From Blattamonas nauphoetae (Eukaryota; Preaxostyla; Oxymonadida): a stretch of 64,000 nucleotides of DNA. The DNA lies in the NCBI GenBank assembly GCA_033064195.1, contig JARBJD010000112.1, forward strand, positions 148,407-212,406, given 5' to 3'. This document shows, in pieces, positions 23,764-35,083 of the stretch (position 1 is its first letter; each line of letters opens with the position of its first letter). Both the position numbers and the translations under genes were made by a program. The notes beneath the pieces are model-generated. The model was given only the letters and a program-made list of their open reading frames with translations, had not been told where the DNA came from and did no database searches.

Positions 23764-24376
23764 TGTGGGAATGGATTTGAGTTTGAAACAGAAATATCAT
23801 GAAATATATTATGGAATTGTCGGCACTGAGCAGCACAAGTGTTGCTATTTGATAACGAGAGCTGAATGGAAGTGTCTCACATTTTCTATGGTTTGATCAG
23901 TATCTCGAAACGAAGGAGAATTCAACAGATACAAACCCCCAGACTCTTCATCTCACACAATTGGGGGGTCATGATTAAGAGATGATGGCTCGGAAACCTG
24001 GCAGAAAAATGCGTGTCTTCCTTTCACCGCGTGAAGAGTAGTAAACACCTCACTTCTCATTCATTTTCGTCTCTATATCCATTTTATACCAGAATTCTGG
24101 AAAAATATTAATCACTCAACAACATTGCGACATTGGGGACGGGGGCCAGTTTTCAAAATTTTCTGCCCAAGTCCAGACAAGGGTAACCGGAAACTTTTGT
24201 CTGTGACTGTTTTTTCTTCAGACATCACTGGTTTTTCTCCGAAATTTTAGAAGAAAGCGAATTCAAGTTGCTTTGACTCTATGAAGTGACCTGAGTCGAA
24301 AATGAAGAGGATGTTCTTGTTTTTATCCTATCAGAAGTGGAACTTTCTGTTTGTTCCATCAGGAGGTGAGAATGAT
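23764..24376. other. Intergenic region between TmcB-like and CR genes, unit 1
   Basis: This spacer separates the 5' end of the TmcB-like gene from the 3' end of the CR gene; both are on the minus strand. It holds short AT-rich and G-rich runs (for example near 24,133-24,150). I see no gene. The equivalent in unit 2 is 40,495-41,111. Confidence 0.5.
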
Positions 24377-27300
24377 TCAATTAGGCGGGTTCGATGACAG
24401 TTTTTGGGGAATTTCAGGCGAATCTTTCAATCTTTTGGCCCCCGTACCAGGAAGATTGCCCATCAGGTCTGGTACGATGAAACGTGGCATATACCCAGGA
24501 AGTGGTCCTATGGGAGAACGAAAGAGCCCGAATTCCGGGTCACCACTCATCACAGTAGTCTCTTCAGGTAATTCGATTTGAGAATCCTGTTCTGATTTGG
24601 CTGGTGGAAACAGTTTACCCAATCCCGACAGATGAGTGGAATTGCCTCCATTCGGCAGACAGAGAAGAGCCGCCAGATCTTTCCAGGAGAGGTTGAATGT
24701 TTTGAGACATTTGAAGAGGTGCTTCTGTTTGTTTCGCAGACGCACTCTGAACTCATCTATTGTCATTTTAATGGTATTGTTGGGTGTCTTGTCATTAGAT
24801 TCTCCATTCAAATAACTAAAACAGATGCTCGTGATAAGACTCGATGAATTCGATTTGAATTCGACAGCACAAAATCGCGAGTGATGGGTCATGTGCGACA
24901 ATGGCGTTGCTGTGACGAAAGAATATTAATAGATGGTTGGCATTGCTACGCAAGGTTTTGTCCTTGTTGATCGACTTCTTCAGGTCCTCCATTTCTTTAT
25001 CAGTAGTTGTTTTACAGTTTGTCACATAGTCCATCAGAGTCTCTCTTTCAGTAACGCCAAGCCTTGAGCCAGTGATCAATGCCTCACATTGTTGCTTAGA
25101 CTCAGGTGTTATATTTGGACAGCAAAATGAAATGATATCTTCGCGACGGCTGGAGGGAAATCTTGGCTTTCTGTTCACCAACGAAAGAAGGGTGTATCTG
25201 TCCCTGACCAGGATATTCTCTGCTTTCATGATTGCTTTCTCCAGGATACGTGAGTCCGTTTCGTCCACTTCATTGAACATCAGAATCAAGCGGTCCAGAA
25301 AATCAAGTGGCGACTTGTCGTGTTTCTGTTTCTTTTCGAGACAAGTCAGTGCCTTATTCCACTGGTCGACATCGTCCTGTATGAAGACGTGCTTCTCGAC
25401 AAGTGATTTCAGCATTTGGTTATGAGCTGATTCGGGTTGAAGACATCTGTCGATGCACTCATGGAGATGATTCTTTTCAGTTTCCTCGATTGGTGCATGG
25501 ATAAGAAGAATGGTGCTCCAGACCTCTCTTTCTGTTCGTTTGAATGTCGTCTTGAGTTGATTGAGCAGCTTTACCAGTTCTGTCCGTTTTAGTTGATCTG
25601 GTGAGACTTCAGTCATGAAGGGGATTACGTGGCGTTGACAGCTCCAAGGCAGCAGCGGATTGGTCTTCATTCCTTTCATCACCAACTCCACATCGTCATC
25701 ACTGGGAATAGGCATCGTCCTCAGAACTTTATGTGTAAGGATTTCCATCAAACGTTCAGATGCAACGGTGAGACTGTTCTTGAGACACGTCTTCATCAGA
25801 TTGAACTCGAGTTTTTGGGCTTCAGTTATATTAAGCTTCTTGGGAAGAGAAAGAGAAGATTTGCACATCTTCAAAACGTCTGAGATGAGCGTCAGCGTTC
25901 CGCTCACGAAGGCAACCAACACCTGGAGGTCGTACAGAGGCAAGGAGCTTAATGTGGGGATTCGAGTTTTGAGAGACTTGAGGTCACAAGGATCGAGCAA
26001 TGAGAACACACTTGGTGTAGAGAGAATGAGATTTGCATCATCCGGCGTCAATGGCTGCCCATCATCGATGCAGTTACTGATCATGAGTTTGCGGGGTTCT
26101 TCGTCATCTTCGGTCGGATATTTCTGGTCAACAAGAGAGAGGATCCCCCGGATCTCGAATGGTGTCAGAATCTGTCTTGTGCCCAGTAAAAGAGTCTGTT
26201 TTGGGAAAAAGCTCATTGGAAGATGAATGCATGCAAGTGGAACTTGTTTATTCACCAACAGAGCACTAAAGTCTTCATGAGGGGGGTGTTGTGCACCCAA
26301 TGACAACACGCCATTCCTCCTCCTGTCTTCACCGAATCCAATTATCATTTTGTTCACCCACACATTAACCAGGTGAACTGTCGTGCACAGATTGCTGGTT
26401 GGGTTCGACAGTTCATTCTGGATCATGGATATGGCCTTCTCTTGCTGGTAGGTAATACCAGGCATGGGCAAGTCAGTTTGCTGAGCCGGTTGAAGAGCAC
26501 CCGGCTTTCGTGGGAAGGAGGTGAAAATGTTGGGAATCGGATGAGTCTGAGAAACTTCAAATTTGAGTGTTGGCTGCTCTGGTTCATTTGGTATGGGACT
26601 GGTATAGTAAGGAGATTCAGTCTGTTCTTCGACACCGACCATCACAACATCCATCATGTCAAACGGTCTCATTCTGGCACGAGACTTTGGAATGGAGTCC
26701 TTTGGGTAAGGATAGATCAAATCGATCCCTTTAAGTTCCCTCCGTATCACATTAGCACCAGTGTTCGGATCTGTGGGAAGGGTTGAAATCAGGTTGAACT
26801 CAAAAAACGGAACGAAAGTCACGTCTTTGTTCTCGTTCTTGCTGGGTCTGAGGTTCAGCAAACATCTTGTTGCCCTTATCCGACAGAGCGTTTTCCTCCT
26901 CCCTTCTCTTGTCTGAATTTATTCGGGCTTCATATTTCTCTGGAATTGCCTTGCAATGATGACATGGGAAGGATTCTGTAATGATTTGGTCACAGAAGTA
27001 ACATCGGAAGTGAGTTGGATTTGTGTTCGGCTGAAGAGCGGTTGCAGATGATAATGCCAATCGTCCTGTACGTGCGAGAGTGACTTCCTCCTCTGTCCGA
27101 GCATGACCATCCATCACCCAAACATTTTCTCGTGGAATGATATAGGCTGCGGGGTATTTGTCTGTCAGCGAAAAATTCGTGACAGCAGGCTGCTTCACAA
27201 AGAAGAAGAAAGGATGAATGTGTTGTTGACTGAGCTCGTACACTGTGCACAGCAGCGCAAGCCACAGGTACATCAGATTCACCCCAGACTCGCTGATTGG

Positions 27301-29349
27301 GTGTTTATTGGCGAGCGTGGACTGAATGAACATCACTGAGAGATCGTCGATCTTCTTCTCATTTTGTTCTTCATACACTTTGAAAAAAAGCAAAATGGAG
27401 TCAAAGGCAGCGTTGTTTCCCCCCAGCGGTTTCAGATAGAACGTGAAGCATTTGGCAGCTGGCTTGTCTTCACCCCGTTCTTGGTTTGGTATAACATGAT
27501 GAATGATTGCTCGAGAGTCGAGCGTGTCGTCGTCGCTGATCTCCAGTGTTGCCGACAACACACTGCTAAGAGACATATGCGATGAAAAGAGGGGTGCCCA
27601 CTTCTTGTCAAAGTCCTCCAGTCCATCAAAACGAATTTTCTTGATGTCGGGCAGAGATGCCTTTCGCATGCATACTGTATTTCGCAGGTAAACGAATGAC
27701 TCGCCAATGGGTTTTGGGAGTTGGACTTTGTCAGGAAGTTGTTCGGGAGGGGGTTGTTTATTTGAACGGAGAAGTCTCCAAGGAGATGTTAGACAAAACC
27801 CTCCGAGAATAGCATTTGAGACAAAGGCATGAAAGACCCCTCCCTTCTGTTGATTGAACTCAGCACTAGTCGGGAACGACGCGAGGGCTTCATGGTATTG
27901 CTTATACATTGCAGAGTTGAATGTTTGCAATGTGACATATCGAGCTAACTCCGTTGCAAACTCGGTGTACCAGTTGTGACAGTCGTATTGTGGACAAGAA
28001 AAATGAATCAATTTGTGCGAAACTTCGTCAGCGAACAGATCATCAGGCTTGATGCTGATGAGGGTTTTGCCTTGTTCCCAGATCTTTTTGGTTGCTATCT
28101 CCGAGTTTTTCGGGTCCAAGACAAAGCGTGGAATGAACGAAAACAGTTCAACTCCCTGAAGTACTTTGGGGGCATCCTCTTGAGTGATGGATCGTGTTCC
28201 CATTGTGTTGAGAAGCGCTGCTTGCTCTTGAGGCGAGTATTTTGGTACGGCATACTCCAGAGTGATGCACCGAGCCATTCTAACGTCTTGGCCGGTTGCT
28301 TTCCATCTCGAACCCTTTGGTGATGTGAACAGCACATAGTAGTTATCTTCTCTGAGCCCTAACGTTTCAGGAAATGTAAGACTAAAAGGGATAGGTAAAA
28401 AAAGCGACAAACTCATCGACGACATGCCACTTTGTGTTTTCGAGTCTGTTCACGACGATTAGTGACGATCCTTGACAGGTTTGGTTATCCTTGTCCGATT
28501 CATTTGTTTTGGTGAGAGTGTCGAAATGATGGCCCACCAACAGGCGGAGGAAGTACGGAAAGTGTTCCACACTTGGGACCGAGACACTTCCAAGGAGTGC
28601 ATATCCAGGTGGGAAAGTTTCTTCAGGAATATTTGTAGCGCTTGGGCGGTAAGCTCTTTCATTTGATGGTGCGTTAGGTCCTGCGGAATCCGTCAGAAGG
28701 TGGAACTTGTGCACATCATATGTGTATATGTACGATGGAGTAGCAAAGTCGGGGAGGGTTCCATTGCTACTGCCCATGGAAATTGTGGTTGTTCCTGTGC
28801 TTTCTCGATCCTCCCGTCGTTTGAAGACATAGGCTTGTTCCCCACTTTTGGCCGTCTTGACAGACTGTGTGGTCGAATCAATCAAAAAAGAATTCAAACC
28901 TCCACTCCAAAGCTTAACAACAGTGTGATGAACGGGAATCGACTGGCTGTTTTCCCCATTCCAGGAGTGCCCGTGATAACATGGAGAATCGTGTCTTTGA
29001 GATCTGCATTAATATCCTTTTCATAATAAGCAAAAGTTTGCGAGTTGAAAATCACATGGCCAAATAGAGAGAATGCGGATGAGCGAAACAGATATGTTTT
29101 CAGTGCAGACATGTCATTGTCTGTTTCTTTACGAGTCGGAAATGATTGATACAAGAGGTGTGACAAGTCTGAAAGTTTTTCATTGGGAAGCGGGTTGTCA
29201 AAATCAAGAAAGTCTGGTTGTTTAAGAACTCCAACACAGGAATCGATGATAGCTTGAATCTTGCGAAGCAATTTCAAATTCTCACCTCCAAGACTCGGAG
29301 GAAGGTTTGACTGGACCGGCTGGAAATGTCGACTGATATTACTTCCCAT
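24377..29349 (-). pseudogene. Crinkler/RHS-type giant NTPase, copy B (unit 1), frame broken
   Basis: This is nearly identical to copy C at 41,112-46,078. Exon 1 starts at ATG 29,349, carries Walker A GTPGMGKT near 28,955, and ends in GVE before a 35-nt intron (GTTTGA...CACAG). Exon 2 ends in VVD before a 31-nt intron at the second motif, and exon 3 starts LTFPETLG. Compared with copy C the long exon has an extra A in an A-run at 26,802-26,807, an extra A at 24,818-24,821 and one T fewer at 24,401-24,405. The first two break the frame and the third gives a different C-terminus. All three are homopolymer differences, so assembly error is as likely as real decay. Domains are described under copy C. 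Confidence 0.65.
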
Positions 29350-29717
29350 GTGATCGAGTGACGAGATCATCCCCTTAATCAGGGAAGTCAGTCACGTCAG
29401 TTTTCTCGGGAGACAGGGACCTTTCACATCGCACGTACTGAAGGGATTGGCATGTTATGCTTGGTCCAGTATGTACTGGCCTGACCGAGCCGAATGGCTC
29501 ATTCAGGGTCACCTCCCTTTACTTCTAAGGGTCAGATTACTCTCAACATGAGAATTAACTAAAACTGCCGACATATTGCGATATTTCGTGATATACCAGC
29601 CACTTCTACCATTTTATGTATACATGAGTGACAAGGCAAAAAGTGTGTCAGTTGTCAGTTTTTTGTTTGCCTTTGTCCATGGGTCTGATCTTACAACTTC
29701 TTTTCTAAACTCTCGTC
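29350..29717. other. Divergent intergenic region with strong hairpins, unit 1
   Basis: This is the shared upstream region of the CR gene (-) and the hypothetical gene (+). It contains two adjacent hairpins: 29,463-29,481 (GGTCCAGTA/TACTGGCC with one bulge) and 29,482-29,511 (outer TGACC/GGTCA, inner GAGCC-GAAT-GGCTC). It could be a structured 5' leader, a small RNA or a bidirectional promoter element. Unit 2 holds the same sequence at 46,079-46,446. Confidence 0.45.
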
Positions 29718-30620
29718 TTGTTCGATGATGTGTTCTGGTTCACCTCACTCGCCTACGGACTTGTTAATTCCTTTGAGAACGAAGGCGCTGTGGGTCACAC
29801 CAATCGACTGACAGATGTCAAAGGCGATTTTCACACACCACAATACCAACAATTCCTCTTTCTAATCGATTCTGCGCTTGATGAGGCGAGAAAACAGTTA
29901 GATCCACATTTGTTCGAAGAAGAGGCACGGATATTGTCGTGGAATCAGTTTCTTTGGAGAGTTGCTGACTTGGAGGAGGTTGTGGTGTGGTTTTATTGTT
30001 TCATCGTCCCTTTTCAGAACGACAAATCATTCCTCAAATTGCCGTTATTCCGACAAACGCTTATCCCGCTCCAAGCGAAGTTCCAACAGCTAGCATCGTC
30101 GATGGCTGGGTCCCTGGAACGGCCTTCAGAATTGACATCATTTCTCGCCTCTTCCAGCCAACACCGATCTCAGAAGAGATGGAGGAAGTCAAGTGGTGAT
30201 TACATTCCTTCTCTTCTTCATCTCCCCAGCATCTTTCACCTCGACAGTAGAATTGTGACGAATCTCATCGAAGCGCCAATAGTGCCTTATTCGGGAACAT
30301 ACCCATTTCGTCGGCACTTACGACACATTCTACCTACACAGAAGTGAAACAGTACCCTTCACAATCGTCTCGACAGTCCATCCACAATCGCCGAAAGAAC
30401 AAAAGCGAGAAACCTCGGCTTTTGAGGAGGAGGAGAAGGACAGAATAGAAATCAATGATGATCGATGTCCTGGACGAACGAATAGAAACATCGGGGATTT
30501 GTCCACTAACCTTTCCAGCGATCAACCAATAAACAGAAGAAAACACCATCATTTAAGAGCGACCACTCTTTTCTCATCCTTCATTGTCATATTCATTTGC
30601 CTCCATTGTTTCATCACCGC
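29718..30620 (+). CDS. Hypothetical spliced gene divergent from CR gene, unit 1
   Basis: The first exon reads LFDDVFWFTSLAYG...FLFLIDSALDEARKQLDPHLFEEEARILSW, ending DLEE before a likely short intron (GTTGTG or GTGTGG donor, TTTTCAG acceptor at about 30,017). Downstream, coding-like segments include IVDGWVPGTAFRIDII, a second probable intron near 30,190-30,230, and then YLHRSETVPFTIVSTVHPQ, an acidic stretch, and a hydrophobic helix LFSSFIVIFICLHCFI near 30,570-30,620. The exact exon chain is uncertain. No family recognised. The unit 2 copy is 46,447-47,350. Confidence 0.4.
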
Positions 30621-31065
30621 TTAAATTCATGTTTCGCGTCAACAAAAGACCCCCACAGGGTGTTTCGATAATGACTTCGTTTCATCGGGGACTGCATTGC
30701 CTATTTATATTTGACGTACCCGAAGTGATTCGAAATCAGAATTCCAGCCGACATGAGAAATATCGAGTGATTGAATCATCTCCAACTCTGCCCATTTATG
30801 CCTCGAATGACCACCCTGAGGCTCCATCGTTCCCAACCCGATGAGAATTATTTGAGCTTGTCGAAGTTTTACCAGACGAGACTTTCTTCAACTGCAAACA
30901 AAGGGTTCTTGACATTCTCAGAACTCAATCTCATTGTCGACGGATGTGGCGCCACTTCAATGATGCATCCATTCCCTCCGTGTTCAGACAATCAGACTTG
31001 TTTGGGAATCACACATCTATTGGGCTTTGCTAAATGTTGGATTAAATTGCTAAATGGACGAATAG
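30621..31065 (+). other. Coding-like fragments downstream of hypothetical gene, unit 1
   Basis: One frame reads FELVEVLPDETFFNCKQRVLDILRTQSH and continues to about 31,025, which looks protein-like. It is not linked to a start codon, and the frame is interrupted upstream. It may be the 3' part of the preceding gene or a decayed exon. Unit 2 matches, with a small indel near 30,647/47,374. Confidence 0.25.
31058..31065 (+). repeat. Target-site duplication, left (ACGAATAG)
   Basis: Eight bases repeated exactly at 31,967-31,974, on the other side of the transposon. Only one copy of ACGAATAG is present at the matching empty site in unit 2 (about 47,783-47,790). Confidence 0.92.
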
Positions 31066-31966
31066 CAGGGGTTTTGGAACCGGAGGAAATTATGGGTAAA
31101 TCACAGTTGGTGGAGGCGGAAAAAGTTCACTTTTCGCCACTCTGACGCTTTGGGTGGTTCTTTTTTGAAAATAAAAAAAACACCAAAAGAGAATACGGAG
31201 AAATGGCGACTAAATCACGGAGAAGGTTGAAAACCTCATATTGAGCAAATGCGGAGCTGATCGTTTTTGCTCCTTTTCTTCATTTTTAAAAGTGTGAACT
31301 GGAAAAACAACTATCAGATTCAATATTCAAATCTCCACCTCTACCATTCTTTTTCCTCCATTTCCATAAACTTTCTCCATTGTCAATGAAATCCTCGGCG
31401 ATCAACACTCTCGAACGAGTGTTTGTTGAGCAGGGACACGGAAGTGATATTCGACTTTGGCAGCCGAACTGAAGTTTTCTGGAAGACATTAAAACAGAAA
31501 TTTGGATTTTTCCTTGGAATATCATCGATAGCCATCTCGGAATGTCGTCATCTCAATCAGATGGTCGGATCTAGTCATGGAAAAGGACAAAATCACCAAA
31601 TATCCCATTTTGAAACATATACTCGTTCTTGATTCTATATCTTCCGTCAAAAGAGGACCTATTACATCCGTCTGCACTTTGAAAAAAACTGGCAATAATT
31701 CTATATCCAAGCATATTACCGGCAGAAAATCTCCACTGTTTGATGAAAAATCGCCACATTTTCTGAATAGTCCGATGTGAATACAATCTACAGCAATCTG
31801 GGCGACATTTGCACTGGAATCGAAAAAGGACTCCAAAACTAGACAATTGAGTAATCACTATTTTCTCTTCACTTTTACGGTTTTTTGCTTCTTTCCATTT
31901 CAAAATGAGATATCTCGTTTTCCATATTAATTTATTTAAGGCTGGCCTCCGGTTCCAAAACCCCTG
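31066..31966. mobile_element. hAT-like non-autonomous transposon (901 bp)
   Basis: The ends are perfect 21-bp terminal inverted repeats beginning CAGGGGTTTTGG and finishing CCAAAACCCCTG, flanked by an 8-bp target duplication. An 8-bp duplication with CAGGG...CCCTG ends is typical of the hAT superfamily. Unit 2 has an uninterrupted site with one copy of the target, so the boundaries are exact. The interior is AT-rich, with only short unconvincing frames and no transposase, so it would need a transposase supplied from elsewhere. Confidence 0.88.
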
Positions 31967-31974
31967 ACGAATAG
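31967..31974 (+). repeat. Target-site duplication, right (ACGAATAG)
   Basis: Exact repeat of 31,058-31,065 following the right inverted terminus. Confidence 0.92.
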
Positions 31975-32160
31975 AGTTCCAAGGTTCAATTCCTCTTGTG
32001 CTTATTCAATATTTCTTTTTTTAAAAGTGTCGACTTCCTCGATATTAATACTCTCTTGAAGTGATACGTCAGAAAGGTCACGTGTTGCAGAGAAATGAAC
32101 GATCTGGCCCATGATCCACTTCTCATCAGAACATTCTGGCAATGAAGAGAAGATAACTGA
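31975..32160. other. Interval holding B-box-like motif and T-run
   Basis: Immediately right of the transposon the sequence reads GGTTCAATTCC followed within 35 bases by a T-run, completing the right arm of the inverted repeat whose left arm is at 18,305-18,400. The rest shows nothing recognisable. Confidence 0.4.
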
Positions 32161-32176
32161 GTGAAAAAGTGAATAC

Positions 32177-32725
32177 CTCACTCAATGTTCAAATATTTCT
32201 TTCTTGCTCACATTTTTCTCTCCTTAGAGTTCCTCAGGATCCACTTTCTCATCATCACGATCTTGATCGCAATTCTTGGGGAAACGAATGTTTGTCGATA
32301 CCTCAATTGTCACCAAATCACACACGGTTTGATTCTTTCACAATTTCATCAACACACTCTTTTGGTCCAATCTCTGTCACCGATCACAATGCAGTACAAA
32401 GTTCACCACTCCTGATCTTCCTTCACGAATCGAGGACATCTTAACCGCACTGAATGCTGCGAAAACACAAGCAGTTATGTTTTTGGATGGAGTGGGATTG
32501 GAGGATGGGTCGTGGGCCATTACCACAGATGGATGCATTCTGATCGAACTCGCAGTTGATGTTCCTCAGCTCCCTATTGTACTTGAGTTTGGACTCGCAT
32601 CAATCAGAAGAGGCGATTCACTCACTGACGTGATTATACTGCCCACTTGGTGACATTCACGACTTTGGGTGGACTCGACGCGCGCGTCATATTTGTCGCG
32701 ACCAATGGAAGACAGAGATGAAAAG
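32177..32725 (+). pseudogene. Hypothetical spliced gene, unit 1 copy with frameshift
   Basis: Exons include a hydrophobic start (FLRIHFLIITILIAILGE near 32,230) and a coding-like segment TTPDLPSRIEDILTAL joined to MFLDGVGLEDGSWAITTDGCILIEL...LASIRRGDSLTDVIILPTW. In unit 2 the last exon stays open to 48,544; here an extra T at about 32,650 (CTTGGTGAC against CTTGGGAC) ends the frame early. No family recognised. Exon joins are tentative. Confidence 0.35.
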
Positions 32726-32899
32726 ATAACAGGAATAGGACAGATTGAGGAAGAAGGACGAATAGGAGATGAGACGGGAGACGGCATCGAGATGGGAGGG
32801 AAGAGGAAGAAGAGAATTGTTGAACTGGAGACGAGATGCGAAGGGATGGAAAGAAGGAGATGAGAGAGAGCGGAACAAGATGGAGGAATAGAGAAATGG

Positions 32900-33914
32900 A
32901 TTGTGGCGTGCGGGGGATCGTTGCGGAGAGAGTGTGAAATGAAGTGTGGAAAGTCGGCGGACGTGATGGGATACTGAACAACGAACGAAGGAGGAAGGCA
33001 GGTGGTGAGAGGTCAGAGGTCAGAGGGGGTGAGAACGAGGGAGTGCGAGGCAGGAGAGGATCAGAGTTCAGTCTAGTCGAATTGCTTCTCGCATCTGTAG
33101 AATGCCTCCCGATAACAACAATCCACACTTCCCTCTGATGATACACTCCAATAATCACACCACGTGCACTCCCACAAGCGAACAGTCTTCTGAGCAGACA
33201 CAGAATTGATCACTCCTTCGTCCCCTCCAATCCTTTTCACTCCAATCATCACACTTCTTTCCATCTCAGTCGCCGATTCTTCTTTGTCTGGGTTGAACAC
33301 AAGTTCTGCTTGTCTCCCATCTCCACTACAACAACCCCATCCCCACTCGTTCTCCCCCTCCTCTTATTGTGATCCGAGACATGTCACACTCTTCGATTTT
33401 ATCCACAACACACATCGGTATTGTCTTCATCCCCCACGTCTCCTCTGCTTGCAGCACGAGTGCCAGCTCATACATGCTCACCTTCCCTCCTCTCATCCCC
33501 ACCATTTCCCGTCTCCAACTTCAAAATTCTCTCCAAAGTGGCCTGTCGCTCTCATCAACACCCAAATCCCTCGCCGATCCCTACCTCCATCCGTCTGTCA
33601 CAAACCCGATCATCCTCCCTTCTCTCCCCAGCTCTTCCCAAATGACCCTCGTCCTTTCAATCTGCCCACTAAGGAGTCTGTCACACTTCATCCGAAGCAA
33701 CATCCTTCTTCACAATTGTCAACACAAAATGGGTTCTCTCCGCATGGCAACTCCGCCATCCAAGCCCCGTCTGTTCGAGACAATTCAACCTACCAGCATC
33801 GATATCGACATGGCGGAAGAAGGTCCATTTGGAATGTGTCACATCGATCTCCTTTCTGCCGCACGTCTCTGCCATCCACACCTCGTCACTCGATTCGCCC
33901 ATAATCCTCTCCAA
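32900..33914 (-). other. Possible minus-strand spliced gene, unit 1
   Basis: Minus-strand frames contain protein-like segments: an acidic opening from 33,914, RLLSGQIERTRVIWEELGREGRMIGFVTDGW, then GGKVSMYELALVLQAEETWGMKTIPMCVVDKIEECDMSRI near 33,500-33,370 and FNPDKEESATEMERSVMIGVKRIGGDEGVI near 33,300-33,210. Frames shift between segments, so introns or indels are needed. The plus strand also has long frames here that are Pro/Ser/His-rich, but they look like shadows. The copy in unit 2 is 48,715-49,729. Confidence 0.3.
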
Positions 33915-34021
33915 CCCAGCTACAACTCTCCCCCTCGACTCTTTCGATCGTGTCGTCGTCCGAAGTACTTGTCCTGAACGTGGTCGCCATTGAGGCTCGA
34001 ACAGAAGAATGCCAGCTGAAT

Positions 34022-34633
34022 GAAAAGAGAATCGGGACTCTCTGAGAGAGATGGGAACCTCACCTCCTCAAGCGTCTACACTGTTTGTCACGACGCGAAA
34101 GAACAGTGAATGAACACGAGTGTCCTTCCACCAGACTTCAAGCTTGAATGACAATCTGACGAATCCATCCTCGCCACTCCTCGCTCGTTTTCCAATGATT
34201 CACTCACCCTCTCAGCATTCAAAACCCAAAAACTGGTTCAACGTCGTCTCCGTTTCCGCTCAACTCATCCAGCTCCATGTGTCAAGCGACCAATAGTCTG
34301 TTGAGATCAACTTGAGAGACTTCGGATTGAACCAGTACGAATGCGAAGGAAGGGTGGTGTGTGGGACGATGCTGTCGTTTGCTCTCACACATCTACAAGA
34401 ACTCCAAGTGTTCCTGTCCAGCTCCTCCCAACAATCTTTTCCTCAAATCACTCGCGATGGAGCGGACACTCCTCTCACAGGCGATGAAGGCGAGTGTTGG
34501 CATTTACGTTGTGCTGTGCATCGACGACGTGGTGCATGTGAATGACCCCCGCGGCGGGCTGCTCTCGCTGTTCGTGTCGGAGAAGAGCGAGGACGAGAAG
34601 AAACGAAGCGCTGGACTCACAGAAGGAAGATGA
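34022..34633 (+). other. Coding-like exons spanning the unit 1/unit 2 junction
   Basis: One frame reads WFNVVSVSAQLIQLHV and NLRDFGLNQYECEGRVVCGTMLSFALTHLQELQVFL (about 34,230-34,420). Another gives LLSHIYKNSKCSCPAPPNNLFLKSLAMERTLLSQAMKASVGIYVVLCIDDVVHV. The change of frame may be an intron. In this copy one base pair of the tail differs from 17,742-17,918 (a missing GA), altering the last residues. The exon crosses the repeat-unit boundary at 34,469. No family recognised. Confidence 0.35.
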
Positions 34634-35083
34634 ATCGGAACCCGAGTGAGGGGGGATGGGAAGGGAATTATCGAGTGAAAGCATCTTATCGATTGCAAAG
34701 ATTGAACAAAATGAAACTGTGGGAGAGAGGGTGAAAAGTTATTTATCCGCGTGCATCAACTTCGAGAAGAATTGGGAGAATGATCGTGCTTTTCGATCAC
34801 AATGGCTTGAGTAAATCTAAGGAGAGAAAACTTCGAGAAAGAGAGAAAGAAAGACACTGTAAGTTAGAAACTCATTTCTCAATTGAGTTATATCCCTCCA
34901 TAGTTGGAGTGAACGTTCGTGAATTGGTTCATGGGCACGATCATTCATTTCTCATGAACACGTCACTTCTTTGACTTATCTCTTCAAACAATAGTTACAG
35001 ACGATGAAAGCAATAGTTTTTGAAAACCATGACAATAAAAAATATTCAAGGAGGGATTGAACCTTTGAGCTTCATTCGTCCAT

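Larger units (their letters stand above)
17736..34468 (+). repeat. Segmental tandem repeat, unit 1 (16.7 kb)
   Basis: This is the first full copy of a head-to-tail duplicated segment; the same sequence resumes at 34,469 and at 50,284. The match extends through coding and non-coding DNA with only scattered substitutions and small indels, apart from a 901-bp transposon present only here (31,066-31,966). The unit holds a TmcB-like gene, a CR-type NTPase gene, a hypothetical gene and several coding-like exons. Confidence 0.92.

Noticed and set aside
29380-29540. SRP RNA, U5 or another known structured RNA in the hairpin region.
   Set aside because: Hairpins are clear, but no diagnostic loop of these RNAs was recognised.
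31571-31903. Transposase remnant inside the hAT-like element.
   Set aside because: The 110-codon minus frame has no hAT dimerisation or catalytic pattern and no continuation.
33206-33977. Two overlapping plus-strand frames of about 200 codons rich in Pro, Ser and His.
   Set aside because: Composition is typical of antisense shadows. Minus-strand segments in the same place look more like protein.
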